A DNA stretch of 64,000 nt, taken from positions 62,001 through 126,000 of the forward strand of contig NZ_VKOG01000003.1 in NCBI RefSeq assembly GCF_007474545.1, written 5' to 3'. Positions 22,371 to 31,442 of the stretch are shown one piece after another (position 1 is the first letter of the stretch; each line of letters opens with the position of its first letter). The position numbers and the translations under genes are program-made. This DNA is from Chryseobacterium binzhouense (GTDB taxonomy: Bacteria > Bacteroidota > Bacteroidia > Flavobacteriales > Weeksellaceae). The notes beneath the pieces are model-generated. The model was not told where the DNA came from, searched no databases, and was given only the letters and a program-made list of their open reading frames with translations.

Positions 22371-23100
22371 ATGAAAGAAGGTAATATCTATCGGCTGTTC
22401 AGGTTTCTATAATAACGACTGGAAAGGCTCGCTATATCCCGAAAATGCCCAAAGCAAAGATTTCCTGACTTTATATTCTAAAGAGTTTAATACCGTTGAG
22501 ATCAATTCAACTTTTTACAGAAAACCTACGGCAAAAACATTATTGAAATGGTTTGACGAAACACCGGATGATTTCAGATTTTTTATTAAAATCCCTAAGA
22601 CCATTTCGCACGAAAAGTGCCTGAAGGACTGCAAAGAGAAAATTAAAGAATTTTGTAATCATATTGGGACTCATTTACAGGATAAACTTGCAGGTTTTTT
22701 GTATCAGTTTCCTCCATCATTCAAAAATACGGATGAAAATCTGGATTTAATCACCAATAATCTTGATTTTGACTATTTAAATGTGATTGAATTTCGTCAT
22801 AATTCGTGGTGGAATGATGACGTTTATTCAGCTTTATTCTCAAAAAATATTATTTTTTCGGGTGTTAGTTTCCAGGGAAATCTTTCTGATGAATTGATCA
22901 TTAATCATCCGCAACTGTTTTATTATCGTCTTCACGGAAAACCTGTTCTTTATAAATCGGAATATCCTCAAAATGAATTGGAAAATTTAGCCCGAAATAT
23001 TTTAAATTCAGGTAAGAAAGGCTTTATTTTCTTCAATAATACTTGGGGAACAGCAGCAGTAAAAAATGCTGTTGAGCTAAGAACAATGATTCAAAAATAA
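22371..23100 (+). pseudogene. DUF72 family protein, frameshifted at the 5' end
   Basis: DUF72 sequence is readable without interruption in one frame from about 22381 to 23100: IGCSGFYNNDWKGSLYPENA, then NTVEINSTFYRKP, IEFRHNSWW, FYYRLHGKP and NTWGTAAVKNA. That frame has a stop (TGA at 22372-22374) immediately before it and no ATG until 22543, inside the domain. An ATG at 22371 is in a different frame. Removing one A from the AAA after that ATG would give MKKVISIGCSG. A 2-nt loss after NIY is the alternative. So the gene is either mutated by a small indel, misread in sequencing, or translated from a rare start. The gap to copA is 25 nt. Confidence 0.7.
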
Positions 23101-23215
23101 TTTTAGCTGAAATTTCATTAAAAAGTGAAAATAATATAAAAATGTGGTACAAATTTTGCTAAATTTACCGTGTAAAATTTAACAATTTTTAACAATTTAA
23201 TTTCCACTAATTTTT

Positions 23216-24082
23216 ATGAACAAAACTTTTGCGGAAAAGTCTTTAAAACAGACTTTTCTTGGGATGTTTGCAGTGATGAGTGCAGCATCAGCCTTTTTAA
23301 CTGGTTGTAACCAGAAGTATGAAACAAGAGAATCTGAAAAGATTTTCACAGAACAGCCTCCCCTCGCAAAAGTCCCCGTCACCGTAGAAGATGAAGAAGT
23401 TCCTGCAGATAAAAGAGTTATCTATCTCACCTTTGATGACGGTCCAAACCGCGGAACCGAAAACCTTCTGAAAATTTTACAAAAAAGGAATGTGTGTGCT
23501 ACAGCATTTTTAATAGGAAAACATGCATCAGACAGCAAAAAACAGAAAGCTGACCTTGAAAATATGAGAAGCAATAATCTGATAGAGCTTGCCAATCACA
23601 GCTATGCCCATGCCCATCATAAATATTCTGAATATTACAAAAATCCCGAAGCAGTAGTACAGGATTTTAACCGTGCAAAAGACAGCCTCAAACTTACCGG
23701 GAAAATTGCAAGAACACCCGGAAGAAATATCTGGAGACTCAACAATATCAACGTAACAGATATTAAAAGCTCTTCAGAGGCTGCTAATCAGTTACAGAAA
23801 GCCGGATATAAAGTCATCGGCTGGGATCTTGAATGGAAACCTACCCATAAAATGACACTTAAAGGAAATCACGAAGCTATGCTGAAAAAAGTGGACAGTA
23901 TTTTCTTTAATGATCTTGAGGAAACATCAAGACATCTGGTATTTCTTACACACGATCAATATCTTACGGATGCAGATTCTGTGGAAGAACTGGATAAGTT
24001 TATTGTCAAACTTCAGAAATCTAACAGGTTTGTTTTTAGAAAAATTTCGTCATATCCGAAAATTAACGAGGTTCTGAATTGA
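23216..24082 (+). CDS. polysaccharide deacetylase family lipoprotein (NodB fold)
   Basis: 288 residues. The signal ends in the lipobox LTGC (Cys31). The NodB domain starts near residue 66 with motif 1 TFDDGP (catalytic D74/D75) and motif 2 NHSYAHAHH with metal-binding H128 and H132. TPGRN corresponds to motif 3 and HDQ near residue 243 to motif 5. It is expected to remove acetyl groups from a surface or cell-wall polysaccharide in the periplasm or outer membrane. It is probably transcribed alone; no polysaccharide cluster is adjacent. Confidence 0.92.
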   Translation: MNKTFAEKSLKQTFLGMFAVMSAASAFLTGCNQKYETRESEKIFTEQPPLAKVPVTVEDEEVPADKRVIYLTFDDGPNRGTENLLKILQKRNVCATAFLIGKHASDSKKQKADLENMRSNNLIELANHSYAHAHHKYSEYYKNPEAVVQDFNRAKDSLKLTGKIARTPGRNIWRLNNINVTDIKSSSEAANQLQKAGYKVIGWDLEWKPTHKMTLKGNHEAMLKKVDSIFFNDLEETSRHLVFLTHDQYLTDADSVEELDKFIVKLQKSNRFVFRKISSYPKINEVLN

Positions 24083-24132
24083 TTCCACACATATTTAATG
24101 AAGCAGTTTAAAAACTAAACCATTAAAGAAAA

Positions 24133-24217
24133 TAAGAAGTTAAGCAATATTAAGAAAATCAATAGATTTTAAATAAGACAATCAAAATAAGCTTAACTTA
24201 ATACTCTTAACTTCTTA
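24133..24217. repeat. imperfect inverted repeat, TAAGAAGTTAAG arms
   Basis: The left arm 24133-24154 (TAAGAAGTTAAG, then TATTAAG) and the right arm 24197-24217 (CTTAATA, then CTTAACTTCTTA) pair over 19 positions with a small internal bulge and a 42-nt loop. It sits in the 211-nt gap between the deacetylase and YggS genes. It has no T-run, so it is more like a dispersed intergenic repeat than a terminator. Confidence 0.5.
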
Positions 24218-24293
24218 CTCAGCGATTCTAAACTTCTGTAAAATCTCTGAGATTTATTTAATTTTTTATTTTAAAATTCAGAAATTTGCAGTT

Positions 24294-24953
24294 ATGAGCA
24301 TTCAGGAAAATTACAATGAAATAAAAAGCAGACTTCCGGAAAATGTTGAATTGGTAGCGGTTTCTAAAACACATCCGGTTTCAGCAATTCAGGAAGTTTA
24401 TGATCTCGGACAAAAAGCTTTTGGCGAAAACAAAGTACAGGAGCTGTCGGAAAAACAGCCGCTGCTTCCGAAAGATATCAAATGGCATCTGATCGGGCAT
24501 CTTCAGACCAATAAGGTAAAATATATTGCAGAATTTATTGATACTATTCAGAGTGTGGATTCCGAAAAACTTCTGAATGAAATCAATAAAGAAGCCGCGA
24601 AACACAACCGCAAAATAAAGGTTTTGCTTCAGGTGAAAATAGCTGAAGAAGAAAGCAAATTTGGTCTGGAAATTTCTGAAGCGAAGATTTTGTTTGAAAA
24701 ATTTACTATAGGTGAATTTCCAAATATTGACATCACGGGTTTAATGGGAATGGCAACATTTACCGATGACGAACATCAAATCAGAAAAGAATTTTCAGTA
24801 TTGAAAAATCTTTTTGATGACCTGAATCATACTCACAAACTCAATACTTTATCAATGGGAATGAGTGACGACTTTCCTATTGCCATTGAATGTGGTGCAA
24901 ATTCGGTACGTGTCGGCTCTGCAATTTTCGGAAAACGAGATTATTCAAAATAG
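24294..24953 (+). CDS. yggS: YggS/PROSC family pyridoxal-phosphate homeostasis protein
   Basis: 219 residues of a single TIM-barrel PLP-binding domain. The PLP lysine is K25 in LVAVSKTHP. Family segments KWHLIGHLQTNK, LLQVKIAEEESKFG, SMGMSDDFPIAI and VRVGSAIFG are all present. It binds PLP without known catalysis and balances vitamin B6 and amino-acid pools. It is followed closely by an NtrC-type regulator with its own promoter. Confidence 0.95.
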   Translation: MSIQENYNEIKSRLPENVELVAVSKTHPVSAIQEVYDLGQKAFGENKVQELSEKQPLLPKDIKWHLIGHLQTNKVKYIAEFIDTIQSVDSEKLLNEINKEAAKHNRKIKVLLQVKIAEEESKFGLEISEAKILFEKFTIGEFPNIDITGLMGMATFTDDEHQIRKEFSVLKNLFDDLNHTHKLNTLSMGMSDDFPIAIECGANSVRVGSAIFGKRDYSK

Positions 24954-24970
24954 AGATTTAGGAATGATAT

Positions 24971-25004
24971 TTGCTAATAATCAAGCAAAAATTAACTAAA
25001 TTTG
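24971..25004 (+). promoter_or_regulatory. TTG-N23-TAAATTTG promoter, almost leaderless
   Basis: TTG at 24971-24973 and TAAATTTG at 24997-25004, spacing 23. The ATG at 25010 lies only 5 nt beyond the TAnnTTTG element, so the transcript would be leaderless or nearly so. Confidence 0.5.
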
Positions 25005-25009
25005 CAACT

Positions 25010-26194
25010 ATGCAAAAAATCCTTATAGTAGAAGACGAAAAAGCAATTTCCGGAGTACTTCACAGTATCCTTTCCGATGAACTTACTGATTATGAATTTG
25101 TAATTGCCGATGACGGTCTGGAAGGCTACAAACAAGTTGAAAAAGAAGATTTTGCATTGGTGATTTCAGACATCAAAATGCCAAAACTTTCAGGTACTGA
25201 ACTTTTAAAGCAAAGCTTGAACCTGAAACCTGAGTCTACCTTTATTATGATTTCCGGTCATGCTGATATTGATTCTGCGGTTTCTTGCCTGAAAGATGGA
25301 GCTTACGATTTTATCTCTAAGCCTATTGACATCAACAGATTAATTACCAGCGTTAAAAATGCTTTAGCAAAAGAGACATTAAAGAAAGAAAATAAAAATC
25401 TGCAGTCTGAAAATAAAACTCTGAAAAAGAAAGTCAGCAAAAAATACCAGATGATTGGTGAATCTGCTCCTTTGAAGAAAATTCAGGATATGATCGAAAA
25501 AGTAGCTGCTTCCGATGCAAGAGTTTTGATTACAGGTCCCAACGGAGCCGGAAAAGAACTGGTTGCTCATGCCATTCATAACCTGAGCGAAAGAACAAGA
25601 GGACCAATGGTAGAAGTAAACTGTGCAGCTATTCCTTCCGAATTGATAGAATCTGAACTTTTCGGGCACGTAAAAGGTTCGTTTACAGGAGCGATCAAAG
25701 ACAAGCAGGGAAAATTTGAACAGGCAAACGGAGGTACCATTTTCTTGGACGAAATTGGTGATATGAGCCTTATTGCTCAGGCAAAGGTTCTAAGAGCATT
25801 GCAGGAAAGCAAAGTTTCACCGGTAGGAAGTGATAAGGAAATCAAAGTAGACGTAAGAGTTTTGGCTGCAACCAACAAAAATATGCAGACAGAAATTGAA
25901 GCCGGGAGATTCAGAGAAGATTTATATCACAGACTTTCTGTAATTGAAATCTATGTACCGCCTTTGGATGAAAGAAAAGACGATATCAAACTTCTGGTTG
26001 AGCATTTTGCCAAACTTATTTCTGAAGAGCACGGAACTGCTTTGAAAAGTTTTGATGATACAGCTATTGACGCATTGAAAGAGCTTTCCTGGACAGGAAA
26101 TATCAGAGAGCTGAGAAATGTGGTAGAAAGATTGATCATTCTTGGTGGAAACACTGTTTCTAAAGAGGATGTTGCAAGTTTTGTAAGGAAATAA
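25010..26194 (+). CDS. NtrC-type sigma-54 response regulator lacking a DNA-binding domain
   Basis: 394 residues from ATG 25010 (MQKILIVEDEKAIS); an upstream in-frame start at 24971 would add 13 residues before the receiver and overlap the promoter. A receiver domain (1-120, phospho-Asp in VISDIKMP) is followed by an AAA+ sigma-54-activating domain (about 140-375) with Walker A GPNGAGKE, the loop GSFTGA in place of the usual GAFTGA, and Walker B GTIFLDEIGD. The protein ends at VASFVRK, right after the lid subdomain, without a Fis-type HTH. Like FlgR-type activators it may work from solution; the S in the sigma-54 loop is also seen in functional homologues. A terminator follows. Confidence 0.92.
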   Translation: MQKILIVEDEKAISGVLHSILSDELTDYEFVIADDGLEGYKQVEKEDFALVISDIKMPKLSGTELLKQSLNLKPESTFIMISGHADIDSAVSCLKDGAYDFISKPIDINRLITSVKNALAKETLKKENKNLQSENKTLKKKVSKKYQMIGESAPLKKIQDMIEKVAASDARVLITGPNGAGKELVAHAIHNLSERTRGPMVEVNCAAIPSELIESELFGHVKGSFTGAIKDKQGKFEQANGGTIFLDEIGDMSLIAQAKVLRALQESKVSPVGSDKEIKVDVRVLAATNKNMQTEIEAGRFREDLYHRLSVIEIYVPPLDERKDDIKLLVEHFAKLISEEHGTALKSFDDTAIDALKELSWTGNIRELRNVVERLIILGGNTVSKEDVASFVRK

Positions 26195-26225
26195 TTTAAT
26201 CATAAATTAAAATAAATTCTAAAAA

Positions 26226-26258
26226 TTTGCAGTAACTATACTGCAAATTTTTTTTGTA
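26226..26258 (+). terminator. intrinsic terminator of the NtrC-type gene
   Basis: TTTGCAGTA (26226-26234) pairs perfectly with TACTGCAAA (26239-26247) around a 4-nt loop, followed by about nine T. It lies immediately before the MATE gene. Confidence 0.88.
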
Positions 26259-26265
26259 AATTAAA

Positions 26266-27630
26266 ATGGCTTTTTTAAATAAAAACTACACCAAAGAAGC
26301 ACTTACACTAGCTCTTCCGGTGATGCTTACGCAGGTAGGACAGGTTTCTGTAAACCTTTTTGATAATATTATTGTAGGCAAACTTCTGGGAGCAGATGCA
26401 TTGGCGTCTGTATCTTTAGGCAACGGGGTATTTTTCTCAATGTTTGTTTTAGCTCTGGGATTTTCTTTTGCTATTCCGCCTTTGGTTTCAGAAGCGCATT
26501 CTCAGAATGATCATAAAACCATTAATTCTGTTTTCAGCCATGGCTTTGTTATCAATATGTCTGTCGGAATCATTCTTATGGCAATATTATTGGCAGGAAT
26601 GCCACTGCTCTATCATTCTGGTCAGCCTGAAAAAATCATTCCAGATACTGTAGATTTTCTCACGATCATGGCAATCAGTATTATTCCTTTCATGGCTTTT
26701 CAGACTTTAAGAGAAGTTTCAGAAGGATTATCATATACAATTGGAGTAACGAAAGCGACCATTATTGCCAATGTCATCAATATTGTACTGAACTATGTTT
26801 TCATCAAAGGACTTTGGATTTTCCCTGAAATGGGGGTTAAAGGATCTGCTTTGGCAAGTTTGATCGCAAGAATTTTTATGGTTATTTTTCTTTATTATGT
26901 TTTATTAAAAGAGCCTAAAACCAGAATATACATCAAAGAGTTTTCTCTGAAATTGCAGGTTTTTTCAAAAAAAATGTTTGAAAAAATGGTAAGACTGGGC
27001 TTCCCTACTGCTTTACAGATGTTTTTTGAAGTAACCGCATTTGCAGGAGCTGCATTTATCTGCGGATTGATTTCTGCTCATGATATAGCTTCGCATCAGA
27101 TTGCGTTGAGTATGGCTTCTTTCACTTTCAATTTGTGTATTGGTTTCAGCGTTGCATCAACCGTGATGATAGGAAGAAAATTGGGCGAACAAAACTTTAT
27201 AGAACTCAGAAAGATAGGAATCAACAATCTCAAAATTTCTTTTCTCTTTATGTGTCTTTGCGGATTGCTTTTCATTTTAGGACGAAACATTCTGCCTACA
27301 TTTTTCACAAAGCCTGAAGAAGTGGAAGTTATCATGCTGGCGGCAAAACTGATGATTATTGCAGCTTTATTCCAGCTTTCTGACGGAATTCAGGTAACGG
27401 CTTTAGGAATGCTGCGAGGTTTACAGGACGTGAAAATTCCGTCTATTTATACTTTCATTGCGTATTGGCTGATTACTATTCCTTTAGGATATTTTCTTTG
27501 CGTAACGATGGAAATGGGCGCATTCGGAATGTGGATTGCGCTTGGATTGGGACTTACGATCTCTGCGATGATGCTTGTAAAACGTTTTCTTAATTTATCC
27601 GCAAAAAGAATTAAATCGAATCCCATATAA
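26266..27630 (+). CDS. MATE family multidrug/sodium antiporter
   Basis: 454 residues, twelve predicted membrane helices in two similar halves, typical of NorM-like MATE exporters. Diagnostic pieces are LALPVMLTQVGQVSVNLFDNI in helix 1, LGADALASVSLGN, and the second-half counterpart LGFPTALQMFFEV with the GLLSAHDIASHQIAL-like segment around residues 265-280. It exports cationic or organic compounds in exchange for H+ or Na+; the substrate is unknown. It starts 8 nt after a terminator and ends before another, so it is probably monocistronic. Confidence 0.95.
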   Translation: MAFLNKNYTKEALTLALPVMLTQVGQVSVNLFDNIIVGKLLGADALASVSLGNGVFFSMFVLALGFSFAIPPLVSEAHSQNDHKTINSVFSHGFVINMSVGIILMAILLAGMPLLYHSGQPEKIIPDTVDFLTIMAISIIPFMAFQTLREVSEGLSYTIGVTKATIIANVINIVLNYVFIKGLWIFPEMGVKGSALASLIARIFMVIFLYYVLLKEPKTRIYIKEFSLKLQVFSKKMFEKMVRLGFPTALQMFFEVTAFAGAAFICGLISAHDIASHQIALSMASFTFNLCIGFSVASTVMIGRKLGEQNFIELRKIGINNLKISFLFMCLCGLLFILGRNILPTFFTKPEEVEVIMLAAKLMIIAALFQLSDGIQVTALGMLRGLQDVKIPSIYTFIAYWLITIPLGYFLCVTMEMGAFGMWIALGLGLTISAMMLVKRFLNLSAKRIKSNPI

Positions 27631-27634
27631 TTAG

Positions 27635-27660
27635 AAGCGGTCTTTTGATCGCTTTTTTTA
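27635..27660 (+). terminator. intrinsic terminator of the MATE gene
   Basis: AAGCGGTC (27635-27642) pairs with GATCGCTT (27647-27654) with one G-T pair and a 4-nt loop, followed by seven T. Confidence 0.8.
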
Positions 27661-27908
27661 TTTTGAATATTTAAAACAGCATCAGTAAAAGTTTTAGAAA
27701 AAATCGGAATGAAATACAACAAAGATTTTAATTTTGATGGTCATGAAGGAGTGTTTTAAAAATAAACAATGTCGGTTTTTAAATATAATAATCTGGTTAA
27801 ATTTTCGTTAAAATAATTTAGTAATTCCAGAAATATGGAAATAGTATGTATATTAGTCTGAAATTACGAATAAAATAACAACAGTTTATTGATAAATAAC
27901 ATTTAAAG

Positions 27909-28208
27909 ATGAAAATTTTAATTTTTGGTTTACTTACTTTTTCTGGTTTGATTTCAGCACAGACAGAAATTAAACCGCTTCCGATAGACCGTTCACAGCT
28001 TTTTAATAAGGAGAATACGAAAATCTTAGACTCAGTTTCTACAAATCCGTTAGACAGTTCGATTGCAAAACTATACAAAATGCCTGTTCATAAGCCGGAA
28101 AATATCAATTCACACTCTGCGCTAAAACTTAAGACAGCAGACAGCACCAAACATAAAATGCCAAACGCACTGGAACCTGTTTTGAGATCTAAAATCGCCT
28201 CGAAATAA
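27909..28208 (+). CDS. small secreted hypothetical protein
   Basis: 99 residues. A clean signal peptide MKILIFGLLTFSGLISAQ is followed by about 80 polar residues with several Pro, Lys and Ser and no recognised domain; probably periplasmic and disordered. It sits alone between the MATE gene and the HD-domain gene. Function unknown. Confidence 0.65.
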   Translation: MKILIFGLLTFSGLISAQTEIKPLPIDRSQLFNKENTKILDSVSTNPLDSSIAKLYKMPVHKPENINSHSALKLKTADSTKHKMPNALEPVLRSKIASK

Positions 28209-28308
28209 CATACTCACTATCGTCTGTGGATAAAATTATGAGATTTATATCCTGAATCAATGAGTTTGTCTCGTATGTTTTTTATTTTTGTATTTAGTTT
28301 TACAAAAA

Positions 28309-28755
28309 ATGACAAAAGAGGAACTTCTGAACAAGGCTATAAAAATAGCAGACAAGGCACATAAGGGTCAAAAAGATAAATATCACGCTCCATACATCGC
28401 TCATGTTATGCGTGTAATGGAATACGGAAAAACACTTGACGAAAAAATTGTAGGTGTTTTGCACGATGTTGTTGAAGATCATCCTGAAGAATTCAGCTTT
28501 GAATATTTAAGATCGGAAGGTTTTCCTGAATATATTCTCTTTGCAGTGAGCTGTCTCACCAAATTTGATCCTGATGAGGTGTATGATGATTTTATAAAAC
28601 GTACCGAAAGATCTCCGCTTGCCGTAGCTGTAAAACTGAATGATCTTCGCGATAACATGGATTTGAGAAGGGTAAATCGTGAGCTAACCCAGAAAGATAT
28701 CCACAGATTTAACAAATATCTGAAAGCGTACCGCTATCTTTCAGAAAAGTATTAA
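28309..28755 (+). CDS. small HD-domain protein resembling (p)ppGpp hydrolases
   Basis: 148 residues from ATG 28309 (MTKEELLNKAIKIADKAHKG). It carries the metal-binding HD-family pattern of the RelA/SpoT hydrolase domain: AHKGQ near residue 18, PYIAHVMRVM, LHDVVEDHPEEF with H-D and E-D pairs, and VKLNDLRDNMDLRR near residue 112. No synthetase, TGS or ACT domain follows. A stand-alone alarmone or nucleotide pyrophosphohydrolase (MESH1-like) is the best guess from family features; other HD phosphohydrolase activities are possible. Its stop overlaps the convergent DUF2490 stop by 3 nt. Confidence 0.8.
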   Translation: MTKEELLNKAIKIADKAHKGQKDKYHAPYIAHVMRVMEYGKTLDEKIVGVLHDVVEDHPEEFSFEYLRSEGFPEYILFAVSCLTKFDPDEVYDDFIKRTERSPLAVAVKLNDLRDNMDLRRVNRELTQKDIHRFNKYLKAYRYLSEKY

Positions 28756-29468
28756 TCAAGCCCCGGAAAGTGATATGTTTTTTTCTCACTTCCGCTGTCA
28801 TCAATATTAATATTGAGTGCAAAATAAACAAAGTGAAGATTACGGTTTCCTTTTGCTTCAAATTCTCTTTGCCACAGATAGCCGCAAAGGATTCCGAAAT
28901 ATTTGTCAATCTGATATCCCATTCCGCCATATACCCTGTTTCTTGCGAAAGTTGGCTTATTGGGGCTTACAACAAACATTTCATCAAACGCGTTGGCAAA
29001 AACAGTTCCAGGTTCAACTTTTTTTGAATTAAGCGGCACAGTAACATTTAGTCTGTATCTGTAACGCATTCTTTCTGATTTTACATCTTTTTTAGGATCA
29101 TAAAAATAAGATTTTTCAGCACGGAATCTATTTTCAAACTTTACAATCCCTTTTCGGAAATCAATGACATCCTGCAGCCAGATTCTTAATTCTTCTCTGT
29201 TAAGACGCTGGTCTCTATAGGTTACATATCTGCCGATTCCAATGAAAGGCTTATGATTTTTGGTAAGATTATAGCCTAAACCTCCTTTTATTTCGTAGTA
29301 ATCCGGATAAGAGTATTCTTCAATCCCACGGAGCTGAGTTTCTCCGTACAAGAAAAATTTCGGATGAAACTTATAGGTAAGAGTGATAGCATTAAAACTT
29401 GAAATATGTTCCTGCGATTTCACCAAATTAAGGCTTATAAGTAAAGCCAAACTTAAAATAAGTTTCAT
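28752..29468 (-). CDS. DUF2490 outer-membrane-type protein
   Basis: 238 residues. A signal peptide (1-18) is followed by repeated amphipathic strands with aromatic ends, as in the DUF2490 family of predicted small outer-membrane barrels (for example FLYGETQLRG, YEIKGGLGYNLTKN, RMRYRYRLNVTVPL, FVYFALNINID). No catalytic motif is visible. It lies 51 nt downstream of a TonB-dependent receptor on the same strand, so it may act in the same uptake pathway. The role is not established. Confidence 0.9.
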   Translation of the reverse strand: MKLILSLALLISLNLVKSQEHISSFNAITLTYKFHPKFFLYGETQLRGIEEYSYPDYYEIKGGLGYNLTKNHKPFIGIGRYVTYRDQRLNREELRIWLQDVIDFRKGIVKFENRFRAEKSYFYDPKKDVKSERMRYRYRLNVTVPLNSKKVEPGTVFANAFDEMFVVSPNKPTFARNRVYGGMGYQIDKYFGILCGYLWQREFEAKGNRNLHFVYFALNINIDDSGSEKKTYHFPGLD

Positions 29469-29519
29469 CCAAAAAATTTTTGCAAAAATAGAATAATTAA
29501 CAGTACCGTAATATTAAGT

Positions 29520-31331
29520 TTACTTAATATTAATATTGTAAGATACTCCTAAATGAAACCATCTTTGAGGCATTGGCACACCAAATGTTTCTGTATATTC
29601 TGTATTGGTTACGTTGTTAATCAAAGCATAAACCGAAAAATTATTTTTATTAAAACTGATTTTTTCGTCTAAAAGATGATAGCTTCCCAGATTTATTCTG
29701 TCATTATATCGGTATACCAATTCATTGGTGAAATACTTCAGAAATCTGGTCTGAAGTTTTGCCACCAACTGATGTTTAAGATTATCAAGAGCATAACGCG
29801 AATTAAGCCCGTTGATATCTTTAAGTTTATTATCCAGATAAGTATAACCTAAAGTATATTTCATCCAGCCTAAAACCTGATGGCTGATTTCTGCTTCCAA
29901 TCCCTTAATTTCAGTATCTCCGATATTTCTTGAATACCAGACCGGATCCTGCAGTGAAATTTTAGTCCAGTCAATTGCATTGTTGGAACCTCTGTAAAAA
30001 CCACTTAGTTTGGCTAAGATATTTGCATTCTGGTATTGATAGCCAAGCTCTGCATAAACAGCACTTTCGGGCAATAAGTCAGGATTCCCCTGCTCAGTTT
30101 TACTTGTATAGTACAAGTCGGTAAAAGTCGGTACTCGGTGAACTTTTGAGATATTACCATAGATTTTGTTATTTTCAAAAAATGTATATCCCACATCAAG
30201 TCCCGGATAGAAGAAGTTTCCGTTTGTAGAATAGTTTGCCCACGATGCTCCCGGAGAAATGTTCAATTTATTATCAAAAAATGAAAAATGGTGTTCAAAA
30301 AATACCTGTGTTACAAAACGTTCTCGGTCACCTAAATTATTACTGGATAAAAATTCTTTTCTCAACTCAACACCTAATCCTGTTGTACCCAAACCTGAAG
30401 TATAGCTGGAATTTACTTCTCCTCCTACATTATTTCCGATATGCATATTCCTGTAGATTTCAGGTTTTTGTCTGTTGAAAAGATACATATCCTGACCTCT
30501 TCTCCAGTAAACATTAGAATTGAGCTTAAATTTGCCAAAGCTCTGCTGATGGGCAACACTGATGATAGAGGCCTGTAACTCCTCATACTGTTCTGTCGCA
30601 AGTGGTGAAGCATAGAAACCGTTGGCTCCGAACTTTTTCTCTGAAAACCCTGCCTGCATTTTCAGACTTCCGTTTTTGATATTGAGCTGATTTTGGTAAA
30701 ATACATTTCTAATATCAAAATCGGTATTATATCGGTAACCTTGGGAAGAATTGGAATTTGCCTGTAAAGAATTTGAGAACTTCTCGTTTCCTACATTTGC
30801 ATTAAATCCAAAACCGTACGTTTCATAATCTCCGGCATTGGCACTTATTTTTACATTCTTCCCAACATGAGTTTTAGTAATAATATTGATGGCACCTGCA
30901 TACGCATTTTGTCCGAACCTTCTTGCTGCAGGACCTTTAATTATTTCTATTCTCTCAACATCATCCAGATCTACAGGAATATTAAGAGAATTATGTCCGG
31001 TTTGAGAATCATTCATTCTGATACCGTTGATGAGAATCAAAACCTGCTCAAAAGAACTTCCCCTAAAACCCACATCACTCTGTACTCCGTTGGCTCCTCT
31101 CCTTCTGATATCCATTCCCGGAACCTGCTGCAGAATTTCATCGATACTTACTGCCGGAGAATTGAGAATTTCGTCTCTTGTGATAATTGAAATATTCTGG
31201 TTGGCGTTTTTATAAGTCGTTGCAATAAATTTTCCCTGAATCTGCACCGAATCTATATCAGATGTTTTTATCTGAGCTTCTGTATAAAGTGTACCTAACA
31301 AAAAAATTATTGTTCCTAATTTTCTTTTCAT
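29520..31331 (-). CDS. TonB-dependent outer-membrane receptor (BtuB-like)
   Basis: About 603 residues from the ATG at 31331 (MKRKLGTIIFLLGTLYTEAQ); an ATG nine bases upstream is equally possible. After the signal peptide comes the plug (about 40-150): ISIITRDEILNSPAVSIDEIL, QQVPGMDIRRRGANG and the classic VERIEIIKGPAARRFG. The 22-strand barrel follows, ending in an aromatic-rich terminal strand. There is no SusC-type carboxypeptidase-like extension and no SusD partner. The substrate is unknown; the size and plug resemble cobalamin/siderophore receptors. A TAATTTTG element (31355-31362 on the minus strand) is a likely promoter. The DUF2490 gene follows. Confidence 0.94.
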   Translation of the reverse strand: MKRKLGTIIFLLGTLYTEAQIKTSDIDSVQIQGKFIATTYKNANQNISIITRDEILNSPAVSIDEILQQVPGMDIRRRGANGVQSDVGFRGSSFEQVLILINGIRMNDSQTGHNSLNIPVDLDDVERIEIIKGPAARRFGQNAYAGAINIITKTHVGKNVKISANAGDYETYGFGFNANVGNEKFSNSLQANSNSSQGYRYNTDFDIRNVFYQNQLNIKNGSLKMQAGFSEKKFGANGFYASPLATEQYEELQASIISVAHQQSFGKFKLNSNVYWRRGQDMYLFNRQKPEIYRNMHIGNNVGGEVNSSYTSGLGTTGLGVELRKEFLSSNNLGDRERFVTQVFFEHHFSFFDNKLNISPGASWANYSTNGNFFYPGLDVGYTFFENNKIYGNISKVHRVPTFTDLYYTSKTEQGNPDLLPESAVYAELGYQYQNANILAKLSGFYRGSNNAIDWTKISLQDPVWYSRNIGDTEIKGLEAEISHQVLGWMKYTLGYTYLDNKLKDINGLNSRYALDNLKHQLVAKLQTRFLKYFTNELVYRYNDRINLGSYHLLDEKISFNKNNFSVYALINNVTNTEYTETFGVPMPQRWFHLGVSYNINIK

Positions 31332-31396
31332 AACAGTCATTATTTTGAAGCTTTCAAAATTAGCAGACTTTCCTTAAACTAAAACGTGATACTTAT

Positions 31397-31428
31397 CATA
31401 AAAAAAAGATGCAAATTGCATCTTTTAA
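31397..31428 (-). terminator. intrinsic terminator with no annotated gene upstream
   Basis: AAAAGATGC pairs with GCATCTTTT (31405-31428), followed on the minus strand by TTTT. It lies upstream of the probable TonB receptor promoter, so it must end a different minus-strand transcript within 31430-31700. Confidence 0.65.
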
Positions 31429-31442
31429 AAAACATTTTCGAT

